Origin: an uncultured Butyrivibrio sp.
GTDB lineage: Bacteria > Bacillota > Clostridia > Lachnospirales > Lachnospiraceae
Assembly (NCBI GenBank): GCA_910577605.1
Contig: CAJTON010000015.1
Location: forward strand, 1-33,190
Length of the DNA: 33,190 nucleotides
Direction: 5' to 3'
The first letter of the stretch is position 1. Each line of letters begins with the position of its first letter. Under the pieces are notes generated by a model. The model did no database searches and was not told the origin of the DNA. It saw only the letters and a program-made list of their open reading frames with translations. A program made the position numbers and the translations under genes. This document shows positions 23,950 through 32,523 of this stretch, piece by piece.

Positions 23950-24738
23950 ATGATTCTTGATGAAATAGCGGCAAAAACAATACGCAGAGTGGAGGAGCTT
24001 AAAAAACGTATTCCGCCCGGCGAACTTAGAAAGCGGGCGGAAAGCCTCCCCGCGGACACGGGATTTCCTTTTGAAAAAAGTCTTAGTGCGAAGGGGATGT
24101 CCTTCATCTGCGAGGTCAAGAAGGCTTCGCCGTCAAAGGGAGTAATAGCGCGGGATTTCCCGTACCTTGAGATCGCCCGCGAATATGAGGCGGCGGGCGC
24201 GTCGGCAATTTCCTGCCTTACGGAGCCGTATTATTTTCAGGGGAGCGACGGATTCCTCAGGGAAATCGCGACAGACGTGAAAATTCCTGTTCTGCGCAAG
24301 GACTTCACCGTGGACGAATATATGATATATGAGGCGAAAATACTCGGCGCGTCGGCGGTGCTTCTCATATGCGCGGTACTGACTGACGCACAGCTTGCAA
24401 AATTCGTTGAAACGGCTCATTCCCTCGGACTTTCGGCGCTTGTAGAAACGCACACAGAAGAAGAGGTAAAGCGTGCGCTTGAATGCGGCGGCAGGATAAT
24501 AGGCGTGAACAACAGGGACTTAAAGACCTTTGAGGTGGATATAACGACAAGCATAAGACTGCGCGCGCTTGTGCCGAAGGATTACCTCTATGTGTCGGAA
24601 AGCGGAATAAGGAGCGGCGAGGACATAAGGGCGCTTTATGAAAACGGCACGGACGCGGTGCTTATCGGGGAAACGCTTATGCGCGCGCACGACAAAAAAG
24701 CGGCGCTCTTGAAGCTGAAAGGCGGCGTTTATGATTAA
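23950..24738 (+). CDS. trpC: Indole-3-glycerol-phosphate synthase
   Basis: 262 residues with the (beta/alpha)8 barrel motifs FICEVKKASPSKGVI (catalytic lysine), PVLRKDFTVDEYMIYEA, LVETHTEEEV, GVNNRDLKTFEVD and YVSESGI. It closes the indole ring. It starts 8 nt after trpD with a weak ribosome binding site, so translation is probably coupled. It is a separate protein from TrpF. Confidence 0.95.
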   Translation: MILDEIAAKTIRRVEELKKRIPPGELRKRAESLPADTGFPFEKSLSAKGMSFICEVKKASPSKGVIARDFPYLEIAREYEAAGASAISCLTEPYYFQGSDGFLREIATDVKIPVLRKDFTVDEYMIYEAKILGASAVLLICAVLTDAQLAKFVETAHSLGLSALVETHTEEEVKRALECGGRIIGVNNRDLKTFEVDITTSIRLRALVPKDYLYVSESGIRSGEDIRALYENGTDAVLIGETLMRAHDKKAALLKLKGGVYD

Positions 24739-25357
24739 GATAAAAATATGCGGTCTGAGAAGACCGGAGGATATAGAAGCCGTAAACAGCTTTATTCCGG
24801 ATTACGCGGGCTTCGTCCTCGTTCCGGGACGAAGAAGGCACATAACGCATGAGCAGGCGGCGGAGCTAAAGAAACAGCTTTCAAGAGAAATCAAGGCGGT
24901 CGGCGTTTTCGTAGACGAACGGCGCGAGGTCATAGCCGGACTTCTCGATCGCGGGGTCATAGATATTGCCCAGCTTCACGGGAGCGAAACTGAGGAGGAC
25001 GTTCTGTGGATAAAGGAGAGGACTGGCAGATCGGTTATCAAGGCGGTTTCGGTAAAGACAGCTTCGGACGTAAGACGATGGCGCCGCAGCGCGGCGGATT
25101 TTATTCTTGCGGACAACGGCGCGGGCGGCAGCGGACGGGCCTTTGACTGGGGGCTGATACAGGAAGCTGCGCAGGACGGCGCGCCGCCGCTTTTTCTGGC
25201 GGGAGGGATTAATATAAACAATCTCGACGCGGCTCTGGCTCTTAAACCCTACGCGGTGGATATTTCGGGGGGAGTCGAAACGGACGGAGCCAAGGATCCG
25301 GAGCTTATTAGGAAGGTAATAAATAAAGTTAGGAGATATGACTATGAAAAAAGGTAG
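24731..25357 (+). CDS. trpF: Phosphoribosylanthranilate isomerase
   Basis: 208 residues. The KICGLRRPEDI start holds the catalytic cysteine; VGVFVD, AQLHGSE, ILADNGAGGSGRAFDW (catalytic aspartate) and LAGGININN follow, ending in the phosphate-binding VDISGGVET. The usual F-x-P-x-S-P-R segment is changed to LVPGRRRH. It overlaps trpC by 8 nt and trpB by about 14 nt. Confidence 0.94.
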   Translation: MIKIKICGLRRPEDIEAVNSFIPDYAGFVLVPGRRRHITHEQAAELKKQLSREIKAVGVFVDERREVIAGLLDRGVIDIAQLHGSETEEDVLWIKERTGRSVIKAVSVKTASDVRRWRRSAADFILADNGAGGSGRAFDWGLIQEAAQDGAPPLFLAGGININNLDAALALKPYAVDISGGVETDGAKDPELIRKVINKVRRYDYEKR

Positions 25358-26528
25358 ATTTGGTATACACGGCGGTCAGTATATACCCGAAACGCTCATG
25401 AACGCGGTTTTTGAGCTTGAGCAGGCGTATAATCATTACAAAAACGACCCGGAATTCAACAGGGAGCTTAAAGAGCTTCTTGACAATTACGCGGGACGCC
25501 CCTCACTGCTTTACTATGCCGAAAAAATGACAAAGGACCTCGGCGGGGCGAAAATATATCTAAAAAGAGAGGACCTCAACCACACCGGCTCTCACAAGAT
25601 AAACAATGTGCTCGGTCAGGTATTGCTCGCCAAAAGAATGGGAAAGACGAGAGTTATCGCGGAAACGGGAGCGGGACAGCATGGCGTCGCGACGGCGACT
25701 GCCGCGGCGCTTATGGGAATGGAATGCGAGATATTCATGGGAGAGGAGGATACGAAGCGTCAGGCGCTCAATGTGTACCGCATGAAGCTTCTCGGCGCAA
25801 AGGTGCATCCCGTGACGGCGGGTACAGCGACGCTCAAGGATGCGGTCTCCGAAACCATGCGCGAATGGACGAACCGGATCGACGATACGCATTATGTGCT
25901 CGGCTCGGTCATGGGCCCTCATCCGTTTCCCACGATAGTCAGGGATTTTCAGGCTATAATCTCAAAAGAGATAAAGGAGCAGATACTTGAGGCGGAGGGC
26001 AGGCTTCCCGACGCGGTGCTTGCCTGTGTGGGCGGCGGCTCAAACGCGATCGGCGCGTTCTATAATTTTATCGGAGACAAGAGCGTAAGGCTCATCGGCT
26101 GTGAGGCGGCGGGACGCGGTATCGACACCGCGGAGACGGCGGCGACCATATCCACGGGAAGGCTCGGTATTTTCCACGGAATGAAATCGTATTTCTGTCA
26201 GGACGAATACGGTCAGATCGCACCGGTGTATTCGATCTCGGCGGGGCTTGACTATCCGGGCGTGGGACCGGAGCACGCGGACCTTTACGATACGGGACGC
26301 GCCGAGTATGTGGCGGTAACGGACGACGAGGCGGTGGACGCCTTTGAGTATCTCTCAAAGACCGAGGGGATAATTCCCGCTATCGAGAGCGCCCATGCCG
26401 TGGCTCACGCGATAAAGCTCGCGCCGCAGATGGAAAAGGACAAAATAATGGTAATCAATATTTCGGGACGCGGCGATAAGGACTGTGCCGCTATCGCGCG
26501 TTACAGAGGGGAGGATATATATGAGTAG
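25344..26528 (+). CDS. trpB: Tryptophan synthase beta subunit
   Basis: About 394 residues. The pyridoxal-phosphate lysine lies in LNHTGSHKINN; ETGAGQHGVATA, the GGGSNAIG phosphate loop and the HPFPTIVRDFQ region are intact, so it is a TrpB1-type enzyme that partners TrpA. The ATG at 25344 is chosen because AGGAG is 8 nt before it; the ATG at 25338 is only 2 nt away. The end overlaps trpA by 8 nt. Confidence 0.96.
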   Translation: MKKGRFGIHGGQYIPETLMNAVFELEQAYNHYKNDPEFNRELKELLDNYAGRPSLLYYAEKMTKDLGGAKIYLKREDLNHTGSHKINNVLGQVLLAKRMGKTRVIAETGAGQHGVATATAAALMGMECEIFMGEEDTKRQALNVYRMKLLGAKVHPVTAGTATLKDAVSETMREWTNRIDDTHYVLGSVMGPHPFPTIVRDFQAIISKEIKEQILEAEGRLPDAVLACVGGGSNAIGAFYNFIGDKSVRLIGCEAAGRGIDTAETAATISTGRLGIFHGMKSYFCQDEYGQIAPVYSISAGLDYPGVGPEHADLYDTGRAEYVAVTDDEAVDAFEYLSKTEGIIPAIESAHAVAHAIKLAPQMEKDKIMVINISGRGDKDCAAIARYRGEDIYE

Positions 26529-27300
26529 AATAAAAGAAGCCTTTGAGGGCAGGAAAGCGTTCATACCTTTCATAACCTGCGGCTATCCGTCGGTTGAGAC
26601 AAGTATGAGGATAATCGAAGAAATGGAAAAGGCGGGGGCGGATCTTATCGAGCTTGGAATACCCTTTTCAGACCCTACGGCGGAGGGCCCGGTGATTCAG
26701 GACGCCGACGCTCAGGCGCTCGCGGCGGGCGTGACCACGGATAAAGTATTTGACATGGTGGAAAAATTGAGGCAGAATGTAAGAATACCGATGGTGTTTA
26801 TGACATATGCCAACGTTGTTTTTTCATACGGTACGGAGAGATTCGCGAAGAAGGCGGCGCAGGCCGGGATCGACGGAGTTATTATTCCTGATATTCCTTT
26901 TGAGGAAAAAGAAGAGTTTTCCGGCATATTGAAAAGCGCAGGGCTGGATATGATCTCCTTCATAGCGCCGACCTCGCGGGAGCGCATTTCCATGATAGCG
27001 AAGGAGGCGGAGGGCTTTGTGTACTGCGTGTCCTCTCTCGGAGTTACCGGAATAAGGGAAGAAATCACGACGGACATCGGCGAAATGGTATCAATAGTAA
27101 AGAAAAACCGTGACATACCCTGTGCCGTGGGCTTCGGGATAGCCACGCCTAAGCAGGCGAAAGAAATGGCTAGGTATACCGACGGCGTGATAGTCGGTTC
27201 GGCGATAGTTAAGCTGTGCGAACAGTACGGTGAGGACAGTCCCGCTCATGTGGCGGAGTATGTCAGGAGCATGAAGGAAGCAATAAATGAAATCAGCTAA
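26521..27300 (+). CDS. trpA: Tryptophan synthase alpha subunit
   Basis: 259 residues. The catalytic glutamate is in LIELGIPFSDPTAEGP, which also holds the second catalytic aspartate; VVIP-like IIPDIPFEE, the CVSSLGVTGIR phosphate loop and VGFGIATP are present. It cleaves indole-glycerol phosphate and channels indole to TrpB. The ATG at 26521, behind GAGGGGAGG, is preferred over an in-frame upstream ATG at 26485 inside trpB. Its last 14 nt overlap the ABC exporter gene. Confidence 0.96.
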   Translation: MSRIKEAFEGRKAFIPFITCGYPSVETSMRIIEEMEKAGADLIELGIPFSDPTAEGPVIQDADAQALAAGVTTDKVFDMVEKLRQNVRIPMVFMTYANVVFSYGTERFAKKAAQAGIDGVIIPDIPFEEKEEFSGILKSAGLDMISFIAPTSRERISMIAKEAEGFVYCVSSLGVTGIREEITTDIGEMVSIVKKNRDIPCAVGFGIATPKQAKEMARYTDGVIVGSAIVKLCEQYGEDSPAHVAEYVRSMKEAINEIS

Positions 27301-29050
27301 CCGGGAATACCCGACTAAAGTTTTGCTCAGGCGTTTTCTGCCGTATTACAAAAATCATAAGGGCGTTGTCGCGATGGATCTTTTCTGCGCCTCCCTGACG
27401 ACGCTCTGCGAGCTTGTGCTGCCGATGATAATAAGGTACATAACGAACTCCGGTTTAAACGGCGTTATGCTTTCCGTATCCGTCGTCGGCAGGCTTGCCT
27501 TGCTCTATCTGGGGCTGCGCTGTATCGACTGCATGGCGAATTTTTATATGGCGGATATGGGACATGTAATGGGTGTGGGCATGGAGACAGATATGCGTAG
27601 GGACGCTTACGCGCATTTGCAGCAGCTTTCAAACACATATTACAACAATACGAAGGTCGGTCAGATTATGGGACGCATAACTAACGACCTTTTTGACGTT
27701 ACGGAATTCGCTCACCATTGTCCCGAAGAATTTTTTATTGCGGGAATAAAGGCTGTGGTGTCTTTCGTGATCCTCGCTACGGTAAATCTTCCGCTTACGG
27801 TCATGGTGTTTGCGGTAGTGCCGGTAATGACCTTTGTCTGTATAAAATTAAACAGACGCAACCGCAAGGCTTTTGCTAGGCAGAGGGTGCAGATAGGCGA
27901 GCTTAACGCCGCGATCGAGGACAGCCTTCTCGGACAGAAGGTCGTTAAAGCCTTTACAAACGAGGAAATAGAGATAGACAAATTTGAAAAGGGCAATATG
28001 GAGTTCTACGGCATTAAGAAGGAAACATACAAATACATGGCGCTTTTCCAAACCTCGACGAGAGCGTTTGACGGTCTTATGTATATTGTCGTGATACTCG
28101 GCGGCGGTATCTTCATGTCAAAAGGGCTTATCTCGGCGGGCGACCTTGTCGCGTACGTTATGTATGTGTCCACGCTTATAGCGACTATAAGGAGAATTAT
28201 AGAGTTTGCCGAGCAGTTTCAGCGCGGAATGACAGGAATCGAGCGGTTTTTGCAGATAATGGACTCTGATATCGAGATATATGACGAACCGGACGCGGTG
28301 GAGATGGGTACTCCCAAGGGCGAGATCGTTTTTGACAATGTTTCTTTTGAGTATCCGGACGACCACAATACCGTATTTCACGGGCTTGATCTCAAGATAC
28401 GTCCGGGCGAGAAGCTTGCCATCGTAGGACCGTCGGGAGGCGGCAAAACTACGCTCTGCAATCTTATTCCCCGTTTCTACGATATTGACGCGGGCGAGAT
28501 AAGGATAGACGGCACCGACATAAAACGCTTCACGCTCAAAAGTCTGCGACGCAATATAGGAATAGTCCAGCAGGACGTATATCTTTTTTCCGGTACGGTA
28601 ATGGAGAATATTCTGTACGGAGACCCGGACGCTGACAGGGATGAGGCGATCGAGGCGGCTAAGAAAGCGGGCGCGCACGAGTTTATAACGGAGCTTAAGG
28701 ACGGTTACGACACTTATGTCGGAGAACGCGGCGTAAAGCTTTCCGGCGGTCAGAAGCAGCGCATAAGCATCGCGCGCGTGTTCTTAAAGAATCCGCCCAT
28801 AATGATACTCGACGAGGCGACCTCCGCCCTCGACAACGAGAGCGAGTTTGCCGTCGCTAAATCGCTTGGCAGGCTTTCCGAGGGACGGACGACCATTACG
28901 ATAGCGCACAGGCTTTCAAGCATAAAAAATTCCGACCGCATACTTGTACTGACCGACAGAGGGATCGTCGAGGAGGGAAATCACGAGGAGCTTATGGCGG
29001 CTCGCGGAATGTATTATGATTTCTATACTATGGCGGACAGGATGAAATAA
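27287..29050 (+). CDS. ABC exporter with fused membrane and ATPase domains
   Basis: 587 residues. Six membrane helices fill residues about 25-310 (ABC_membrane, type IV exporter fold). The nucleotide-binding domain has Walker A VGPSGGGKTT, Q-loop IVQQDVYLFSGTV, signature LSGGQKQR, Walker B IMILDEATSALD and the H-loop histidine in IAHRLSS. These MsbA/LmrA-like half-transporters work as dimers and export lipids, drugs or peptides. It begins 14 nt inside trpA and so is translated with the trp operon, which is unusual. It has no partner half-transporter nearby, so a homodimer is likely. Substrate unknown; an amino acid or indole derivative is only a guess from position. Confidence 0.92.
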   Translation: MKSANREYPTKVLLRRFLPYYKNHKGVVAMDLFCASLTTLCELVLPMIIRYITNSGLNGVMLSVSVVGRLALLYLGLRCIDCMANFYMADMGHVMGVGMETDMRRDAYAHLQQLSNTYYNNTKVGQIMGRITNDLFDVTEFAHHCPEEFFIAGIKAVVSFVILATVNLPLTVMVFAVVPVMTFVCIKLNRRNRKAFARQRVQIGELNAAIEDSLLGQKVVKAFTNEEIEIDKFEKGNMEFYGIKKETYKYMALFQTSTRAFDGLMYIVVILGGGIFMSKGLISAGDLVAYVMYVSTLIATIRRIIEFAEQFQRGMTGIERFLQIMDSDIEIYDEPDAVEMGTPKGEIVFDNVSFEYPDDHNTVFHGLDLKIRPGEKLAIVGPSGGGKTTLCNLIPRFYDIDAGEIRIDGTDIKRFTLKSLRRNIGIVQQDVYLFSGTVMENILYGDPDADRDEAIEAAKKAGAHEFITELKDGYDTYVGERGVKLSGGQKQRISIARVFLKNPPIMILDEATSALDNESEFAVAKSLGRLSEGRTTITIAHRLSSIKNSDRILVLTDRGIVEEGNHEELMAARGMYYDFYTMADRMK

Positions 29051-29054
29051 GTCT

Positions 29055-29921
29055 TTATGACCATACAGCCATCGCGAGAGTGCCGCAGACCATAAGCAGA
29101 AGACCGGCGAAGGCTTTTTTGCTCAGTTTTTCCTTGAATACCAGATATGAAAAAATAACAGTCACGATTATACTCAGTTTGTCTATGGGGACGACTACGC
29201 TGACGATACCTTTCTGAATCGCGTAATAATAGCATAACCACGAAGCTCCCGTCGCGATACCCGAAAAAGATATGAAAGCAAGCTCCTTTTTGTTGATTCG
29301 CTTGAGCTGTGTATGTTTGCCCTTCATAAAGACGATCAGCCATGCCATGACAAGGACGACGACTGTGCGGATCGCGGTGCCGAGATTGGACTCAACATCC
29401 GTTATTCCTATTTTGGCGAGGAAGGAGGTCATTGCCGCGAACAAAGCGGACAAAAGAGCGTATAGCTTCCATCTGACGCCTTGTTTTTCGCCGGAGGACT
29501 GCTTTTTTTCGACCATTAAATATATTCCGGCGGCAAGAAGCGCCGTGGCGGTCAGCTTGACGGCAAGATTTCCGGTTTCATTGAAAAAAATAATGGCGAG
29601 AAGCACGGAAATAACAGTGCTTGACTTGTCGATGGGAACGACCTTGTTCACGTCTCCTGCCGAGAGCGCTTTAAAATAGAATATCCATGACGCTCCCGTC
29701 GCCGCGCCGGACAGAATAAGGAATATCAATGATTTTAGCGGTATTTCGGAAATCGTTTTGAAAGAACCGACGATAAATACAATTAACCACGAGAAGATCA
29801 GTACGACGGTCGTCCTTAATGCCGTGGCGACGTCGGAATCCGTTTCCCTGACGCCGCATTTCGCAAGTATAGACGTTATTCCCGCAAAGAAAGCCGATAG
29901 GACCGCCATGATGAGCCACAT
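29055..29921 (-). CDS. EamA-family (DMT superfamily) transporter
   Basis: 288 residues with about ten membrane helices made of two EamA repeats. Each repeat carries a related block: LRTTVVLIFSWLIVF and GAATGASWIFYFKALSAGDVNKVVPIDKSS in the first, IRTVVVLVMAWLIVF and GIATGASWLCYYYAIQKG...VVPIDKLS in the second. The family moves small metabolites out of or into the cell; the substrate is unknown. It is convergent with the ABC exporter, only 4 nt apart, with no terminator in between. Confidence 0.9.
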   Translation of the reverse strand: MWLIMAVLSAFFAGITSILAKCGVRETDSDVATALRTTVVLIFSWLIVFIVGSFKTISEIPLKSLIFLILSGAATGASWIFYFKALSAGDVNKVVPIDKSSTVISVLLAIIFFNETGNLAVKLTATALLAAGIYLMVEKKQSSGEKQGVRWKLYALLSALFAAMTSFLAKIGITDVESNLGTAIRTVVVLVMAWLIVFMKGKHTQLKRINKKELAFISFSGIATGASWLCYYYAIQKGIVSVVVPIDKLSIIVTVIFSYLVFKEKLSKKAFAGLLLMVCGTLAMAVWS

Positions 29922-29965
29922 AGATTTTTATCTTCCTTTCCGCGCCGTCCGGCAGATTTTAAATA

Positions 29966-29994
29966 ATTTTATCATATGATTACCTGTTCATCAA
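29966..29994 (-). promoter_or_regulatory. Promoter of the EamA gene
   Basis: Minus strand: TTGATG (29989-29994), 17-nt spacer, TAAAAT (29966-29971), 45 nt before the start codon. Confidence 0.5.
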
Positions 29995-30066
29995 TGGCGT
30001 AAATAATATCGGCGTGCCGTTTTGGAAACCGAATTAATAAAGACGGGATAAAACATTGTTATGTAG

Positions 30067-30086
30067 CTCCGCGCCTTGACGCGGAG
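30067..30086 (-). terminator. Hairpin after the spore-coat type genes
   Basis: CTCCGCG (30067-30073) pairs with CGCGGAG (30080-30086) around a 6-nt loop, 17 nt past the stop at 30103. No strong U-tract follows, so termination may be partial. Confidence 0.45.
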
Positions 30087-30102
30087 TTTGGAAATAACAA
30101 AA

Positions 30103-30366
30103 TTAGCAGCAGCCGCTCTGGAAACGCTGCTTTGCCTCGGCGATTTTCTTTTCTTCGGCGGCGGGAGTAGGATAAAGACCGCGCTCGGACATCATATGGA
30201 ACACGTCGTCCTGAATGTCGTGCTCGTCGGCGAGGATGTCGAGCATCACGTTGCGAACGCGCTCGTGAGAGCATTCGTTTGAAAAGTGATTGTAGTTTGA
30301 AGTTGCCGCTTTGGCGGTGTCAAGACCGTCTGAAAGAATTTCTTTGTCTGAATATAATCCGTCCAT
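30103..30366 (-). CDS. Spore coat protein, CotF-like family
   Basis: 87 residues: helical, with LADEHDIQDDVFHMMSERGLYPTPAAEEKKIAEAKQ, the typical C-terminal block of CotF-type coat proteins (E-H-x-x-Q-x-x-[IV]-F-x-x-M-x-x-[KR]-G-[WL]-Y-x-x-x-x-A). It ends with a cysteine pair. Probably made in the mother cell during sporulation and placed in the spore coat. AGGAGG precedes the ATG. It follows the 61-residue gene by 9 nt. Confidence 0.82.
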   Translation of the reverse strand: MDGLYSDKEILSDGLDTAKAATSNYNHFSNECSHERVRNVMLDILADEHDIQDDVFHMMSERGLYPTPAAEEKKIAEAKQRFQSGCC

Positions 30367-30375
30367 AGTATCCTC

Positions 30376-30561
30376 CTAATTCAAAAGCTCAAAAAGCTCG
30401 TTGTAATGGCGCTGATGGCGCTTGGAAATTTCCTCGAACTTGTTCATTATTTCCACGTCGTCCGTCTGCTGCGCAAGCATTTTGTACTTTTTGACCAAAA
30501 GACTTTCTTCTGAGAGGGTGTCGTTGAGAGCGGATAATTCTTTTTCGGATAAATTAGCCAT
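30376..30561 (-). CDS. Small helical protein, probably spore-coat associated
   Basis: 61 residues, all helical: LSEKELSALNDTLSEESLLVKKYKMLAQQTDDVEIMNKFEEISKRHQRHY. The E..L..KY..LA......I...........H..H pattern resembles the first helical half of ferritin-like CotF/CotJC-linked small proteins. AGGAGG lies before the ATG, and the CotF-like gene is 9 nt downstream, so both are probably one sporulation operon. Its own role is unknown. Confidence 0.72.
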   Translation of the reverse strand: MANLSEKELSALNDTLSEESLLVKKYKMLAQQTDDVEIMNKFEEISKRHQRHYNELFELLN

Positions 30562-30631
30562 AAAACCTCCTGAAAAAATTTGATATCATGAGTATTATGT
30601 GAAAATCGGGTGAAAATATGAATGGATTAAA

Positions 30632-30660
30632 TTTACTATCGATCCAAAATATGTTAAAAT
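30632..30660 (+). promoter_or_regulatory. Promoter of the HAD phosphatase gene
   Basis: TTTACT (30632-30637), 17-nt spacer, TAAAAT (30655-30660), 22 nt before the ATG. Confidence 0.5.
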
Positions 30661-30681
30661 AATGCGGACGGAGGGGCAGAT

Positions 30682-31332
30682 ATGAAAGCGGTGGTTTTTG
30701 ATATGGACGGTCTGATGTTTGATACCGAGGCGGTATTTGTAAAAGCGTGGGACTGGGTAGGCGAGAAGATAGGAATCGGCAAAGCGGGTTTTATGGTTAT
30801 GGAGACCCTGGGAATGAATATGGAGCTTACGAAACAGAAATGGCGTGAGCGCTTCGGGGACAGATGCAGCGAGGAAGAGGTGACAAAGCTTACTTTTGAA
30901 TATATAGACGGATTTTACGCCGAAAATAAGGTTCCGGTTAAGAAGGGGCTGCACAACCTTCTTGAATATCTCAAAAAGGCAGGCTACCGCATGGCGGTCG
31001 CGTCCTCTTCGCCCATGAAGGACATAGAGCGCAACCTGTGCGACGCGGGCGTGAGGGATTATTTTTCTGCGATAGTCAGCGGGGATATGGTCGAAAATTC
31101 CAAGCCGGCTCCGGATATTTATCTTAAGGCGTGCGAACAGCTTTCGCAGAAGCCGGAGGAATGCTATGCGCTTGAGGATTCGCCGAGCGGACTTAAAGCG
31201 GCTATGGCGGCGGGCTGTAAAACTGTGAACGTGCCCGATCTGTGGCAGCCTGACGACGAAACAAGAGCGTGCGTCGCCGCCGTGTGCGGCGATCTTGACG
31301 AAGTTATTGATTTTATCAAAATAAATAATTAA
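30682..31332 (+). CDS. HAD-superfamily phosphatase, beta-phosphoglucomutase-like
   Basis: 216 residues. Motif I is FDMDGLMFDT with the nucleophile aspartate at residue 8, motif II is ASSSP, the lysine is in SKPAPDIYL and motif III is ALEDSPSGL. The helical cap after motif I puts it in subfamily IA. It removes phosphate from a small sugar phosphate or moves it between positions; substrate not known. GGAGGGG is upstream of the ATG. The sugar isomerase gene 118 nt downstream may be linked in function. Confidence 0.9.
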   Translation: MKAVVFDMDGLMFDTEAVFVKAWDWVGEKIGIGKAGFMVMETLGMNMELTKQKWRERFGDRCSEEEVTKLTFEYIDGFYAENKVPVKKGLHNLLEYLKKAGYRMAVASSSPMKDIERNLCDAGVRDYFSAIVSGDMVENSKPAPDIYLKACEQLSQKPEECYALEDSPSGLKAAMAAGCKTVNVPDLWQPDDETRACVAAVCGDLDEVIDFIKINN

Positions 31333-31341
31333 TTGTACCCC

Positions 31342-31443
31342 CTGCGGGGATACACTATGCGCTGAAAAACAGCGCAGTAACAAGGAAACCCTCTGCGAGG
31401 ATACACTATGCGCTGAAAGGCAGCGCAGTAATAATGAAAGGAG
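31342..31443. repeat. Two-copy 51-bp repeat with double hairpins
   Basis: Copies at 31342-31392 and 31393-31443. Each has a small stem (CCCC-TGC-GGGG at 31339-31349; CCTC-TGC-GAGG at 31390-31400), a shared ATACACTA link, and a larger stem TGCGCTG-loop-CAGCGCA with loop AAAAA in the first and AAAGG in the second. The C-G pair of the first small stem is T-A in the second, so the base pair is kept. The second copy ends in the ribosome binding site of manA. Confidence 0.85.
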
Positions 31444-31449
31444 CGCAAA

Positions 31450-32397
31450 ATGAGAGAATTGATTTTTCTTGAACCGGTTTTTACACACAATATCTGGGGA
31501 GGCACAAGGCTTCGCGACGAGTTCGGGTACGACGTCGAAGGAAACGATATAGGAGAATGCTGGGGCATAGCCGCCCATCCGAACGGCGATTCGACGGTTG
31601 AGGGCGGAAGCTTTGGAGGAAAGAAGCTTTCGCAGCTTTATTCGGAGCACAGGGAGCTTTTCGGAGGAATAGAGGGAGATAAATTCCCTCTTCTTATCAA
31701 AATCATAGACGCGCATGACAATTTGAGCATTCAGGTGCATCCCGACGACAAATACGCGGGAGAGCACGAGAACGGATCGCTCGGCAAAACGGAGTGCTGG
31801 TATATAATGGACTGCCCCAAAGACGCGAAGCTCGTTGCGGGTCATAATGCGAGATCGCGCGAGGAGCTTGACAGCATGATCCACGGGGGGCGCTGGGATT
31901 CTTTTATAAGGGAGCTGCCGATAGAGAAGGGCGATTTTATACAGATCGACCCCGGAACAGTCCATGCCATAACAACGGGCTGTCTGATTCTTGAGACACA
32001 GCAGAACAGCGATATTACATACCGCGTATATGACTATGACAGGCTTACTAACGGAAAGCCGCGCGAGCTTCATGTGGAGCAGAGTATCGACGTTATCACC
32101 GTTCCGGCAAAGCCCGAAAAAGACAGCCTGAGCCATACGCCCGAGCGCACAGATAGCGCGGCGGACGTCCTCATTGAAAATGATTTTTACAAGGTATTTA
32201 AAATAAGCGTCAGGGGAAGCTTTGAATTCGAGCAGCGGTATCCGTTCCTCAATGTGAGCGTCGTGGAGGGAAGCGGAACGCTTGACGGGCATGAAATCAA
32301 AGCCGGTACGCACCTTATTGCCCCGGACGGATACGGCAGTATGAAATTTGAGGGAGATATGACCGTGATAGCCTCGACTGTAAGCCGCCGGAAATGA
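31450..32397 (+). CDS. manA: Mannose-6-phosphate isomerase, class I
   Basis: 315 residues, the short Bacillota form of the cupin-type enzyme. Zinc ligands are seen in SIQVHPDD (Gln, His), LGKTECWY (Glu) and DPGTVHAI (His). It opens LEPVFTHNIWGGTRL, as is usual. It interconverts mannose 6-phosphate and fructose 6-phosphate in the cytoplasm, feeding glycolysis or mannose-containing wall polymers. AAAGGAG precedes the ATG and lies at the very end of the hairpin repeat, which might affect its expression. Confidence 0.94.
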   Translation: MRELIFLEPVFTHNIWGGTRLRDEFGYDVEGNDIGECWGIAAHPNGDSTVEGGSFGGKKLSQLYSEHRELFGGIEGDKFPLLIKIIDAHDNLSIQVHPDDKYAGEHENGSLGKTECWYIMDCPKDAKLVAGHNARSREELDSMIHGGRWDSFIRELPIEKGDFIQIDPGTVHAITTGCLILETQQNSDITYRVYDYDRLTNGKPRELHVEQSIDVITVPAKPEKDSLSHTPERTDSAADVLIENDFYKVFKISVRGSFEFEQRYPFLNVSVVEGSGTLDGHEIKAGTHLIAPDGYGSMKFEGDMTVIASTVSRRK

Positions 32398-32523
32398 TTT
32401 TTCTTCACAGAATGCTCACAGCTTTTCATTGCTTTTTCTTATTTGCTACACAAAAATTACACAAATTATGTATATACTCTAAAACATAAAAAGAAGCTGA
32501 AACGAAAAAGGAGATGTGTGATT

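Noticed and set aside
30595..32313. A 572-codon open frame on the minus strand, antisense to the HAD and manA genes
   Set aside because: Both plus-strand genes are clear family members with all active-site motifs, and the antisense frame has no recognisable domain, is rich in Arg, Ser and Leu, and crosses the hairpin repeat. It is a by-product of codon bias.
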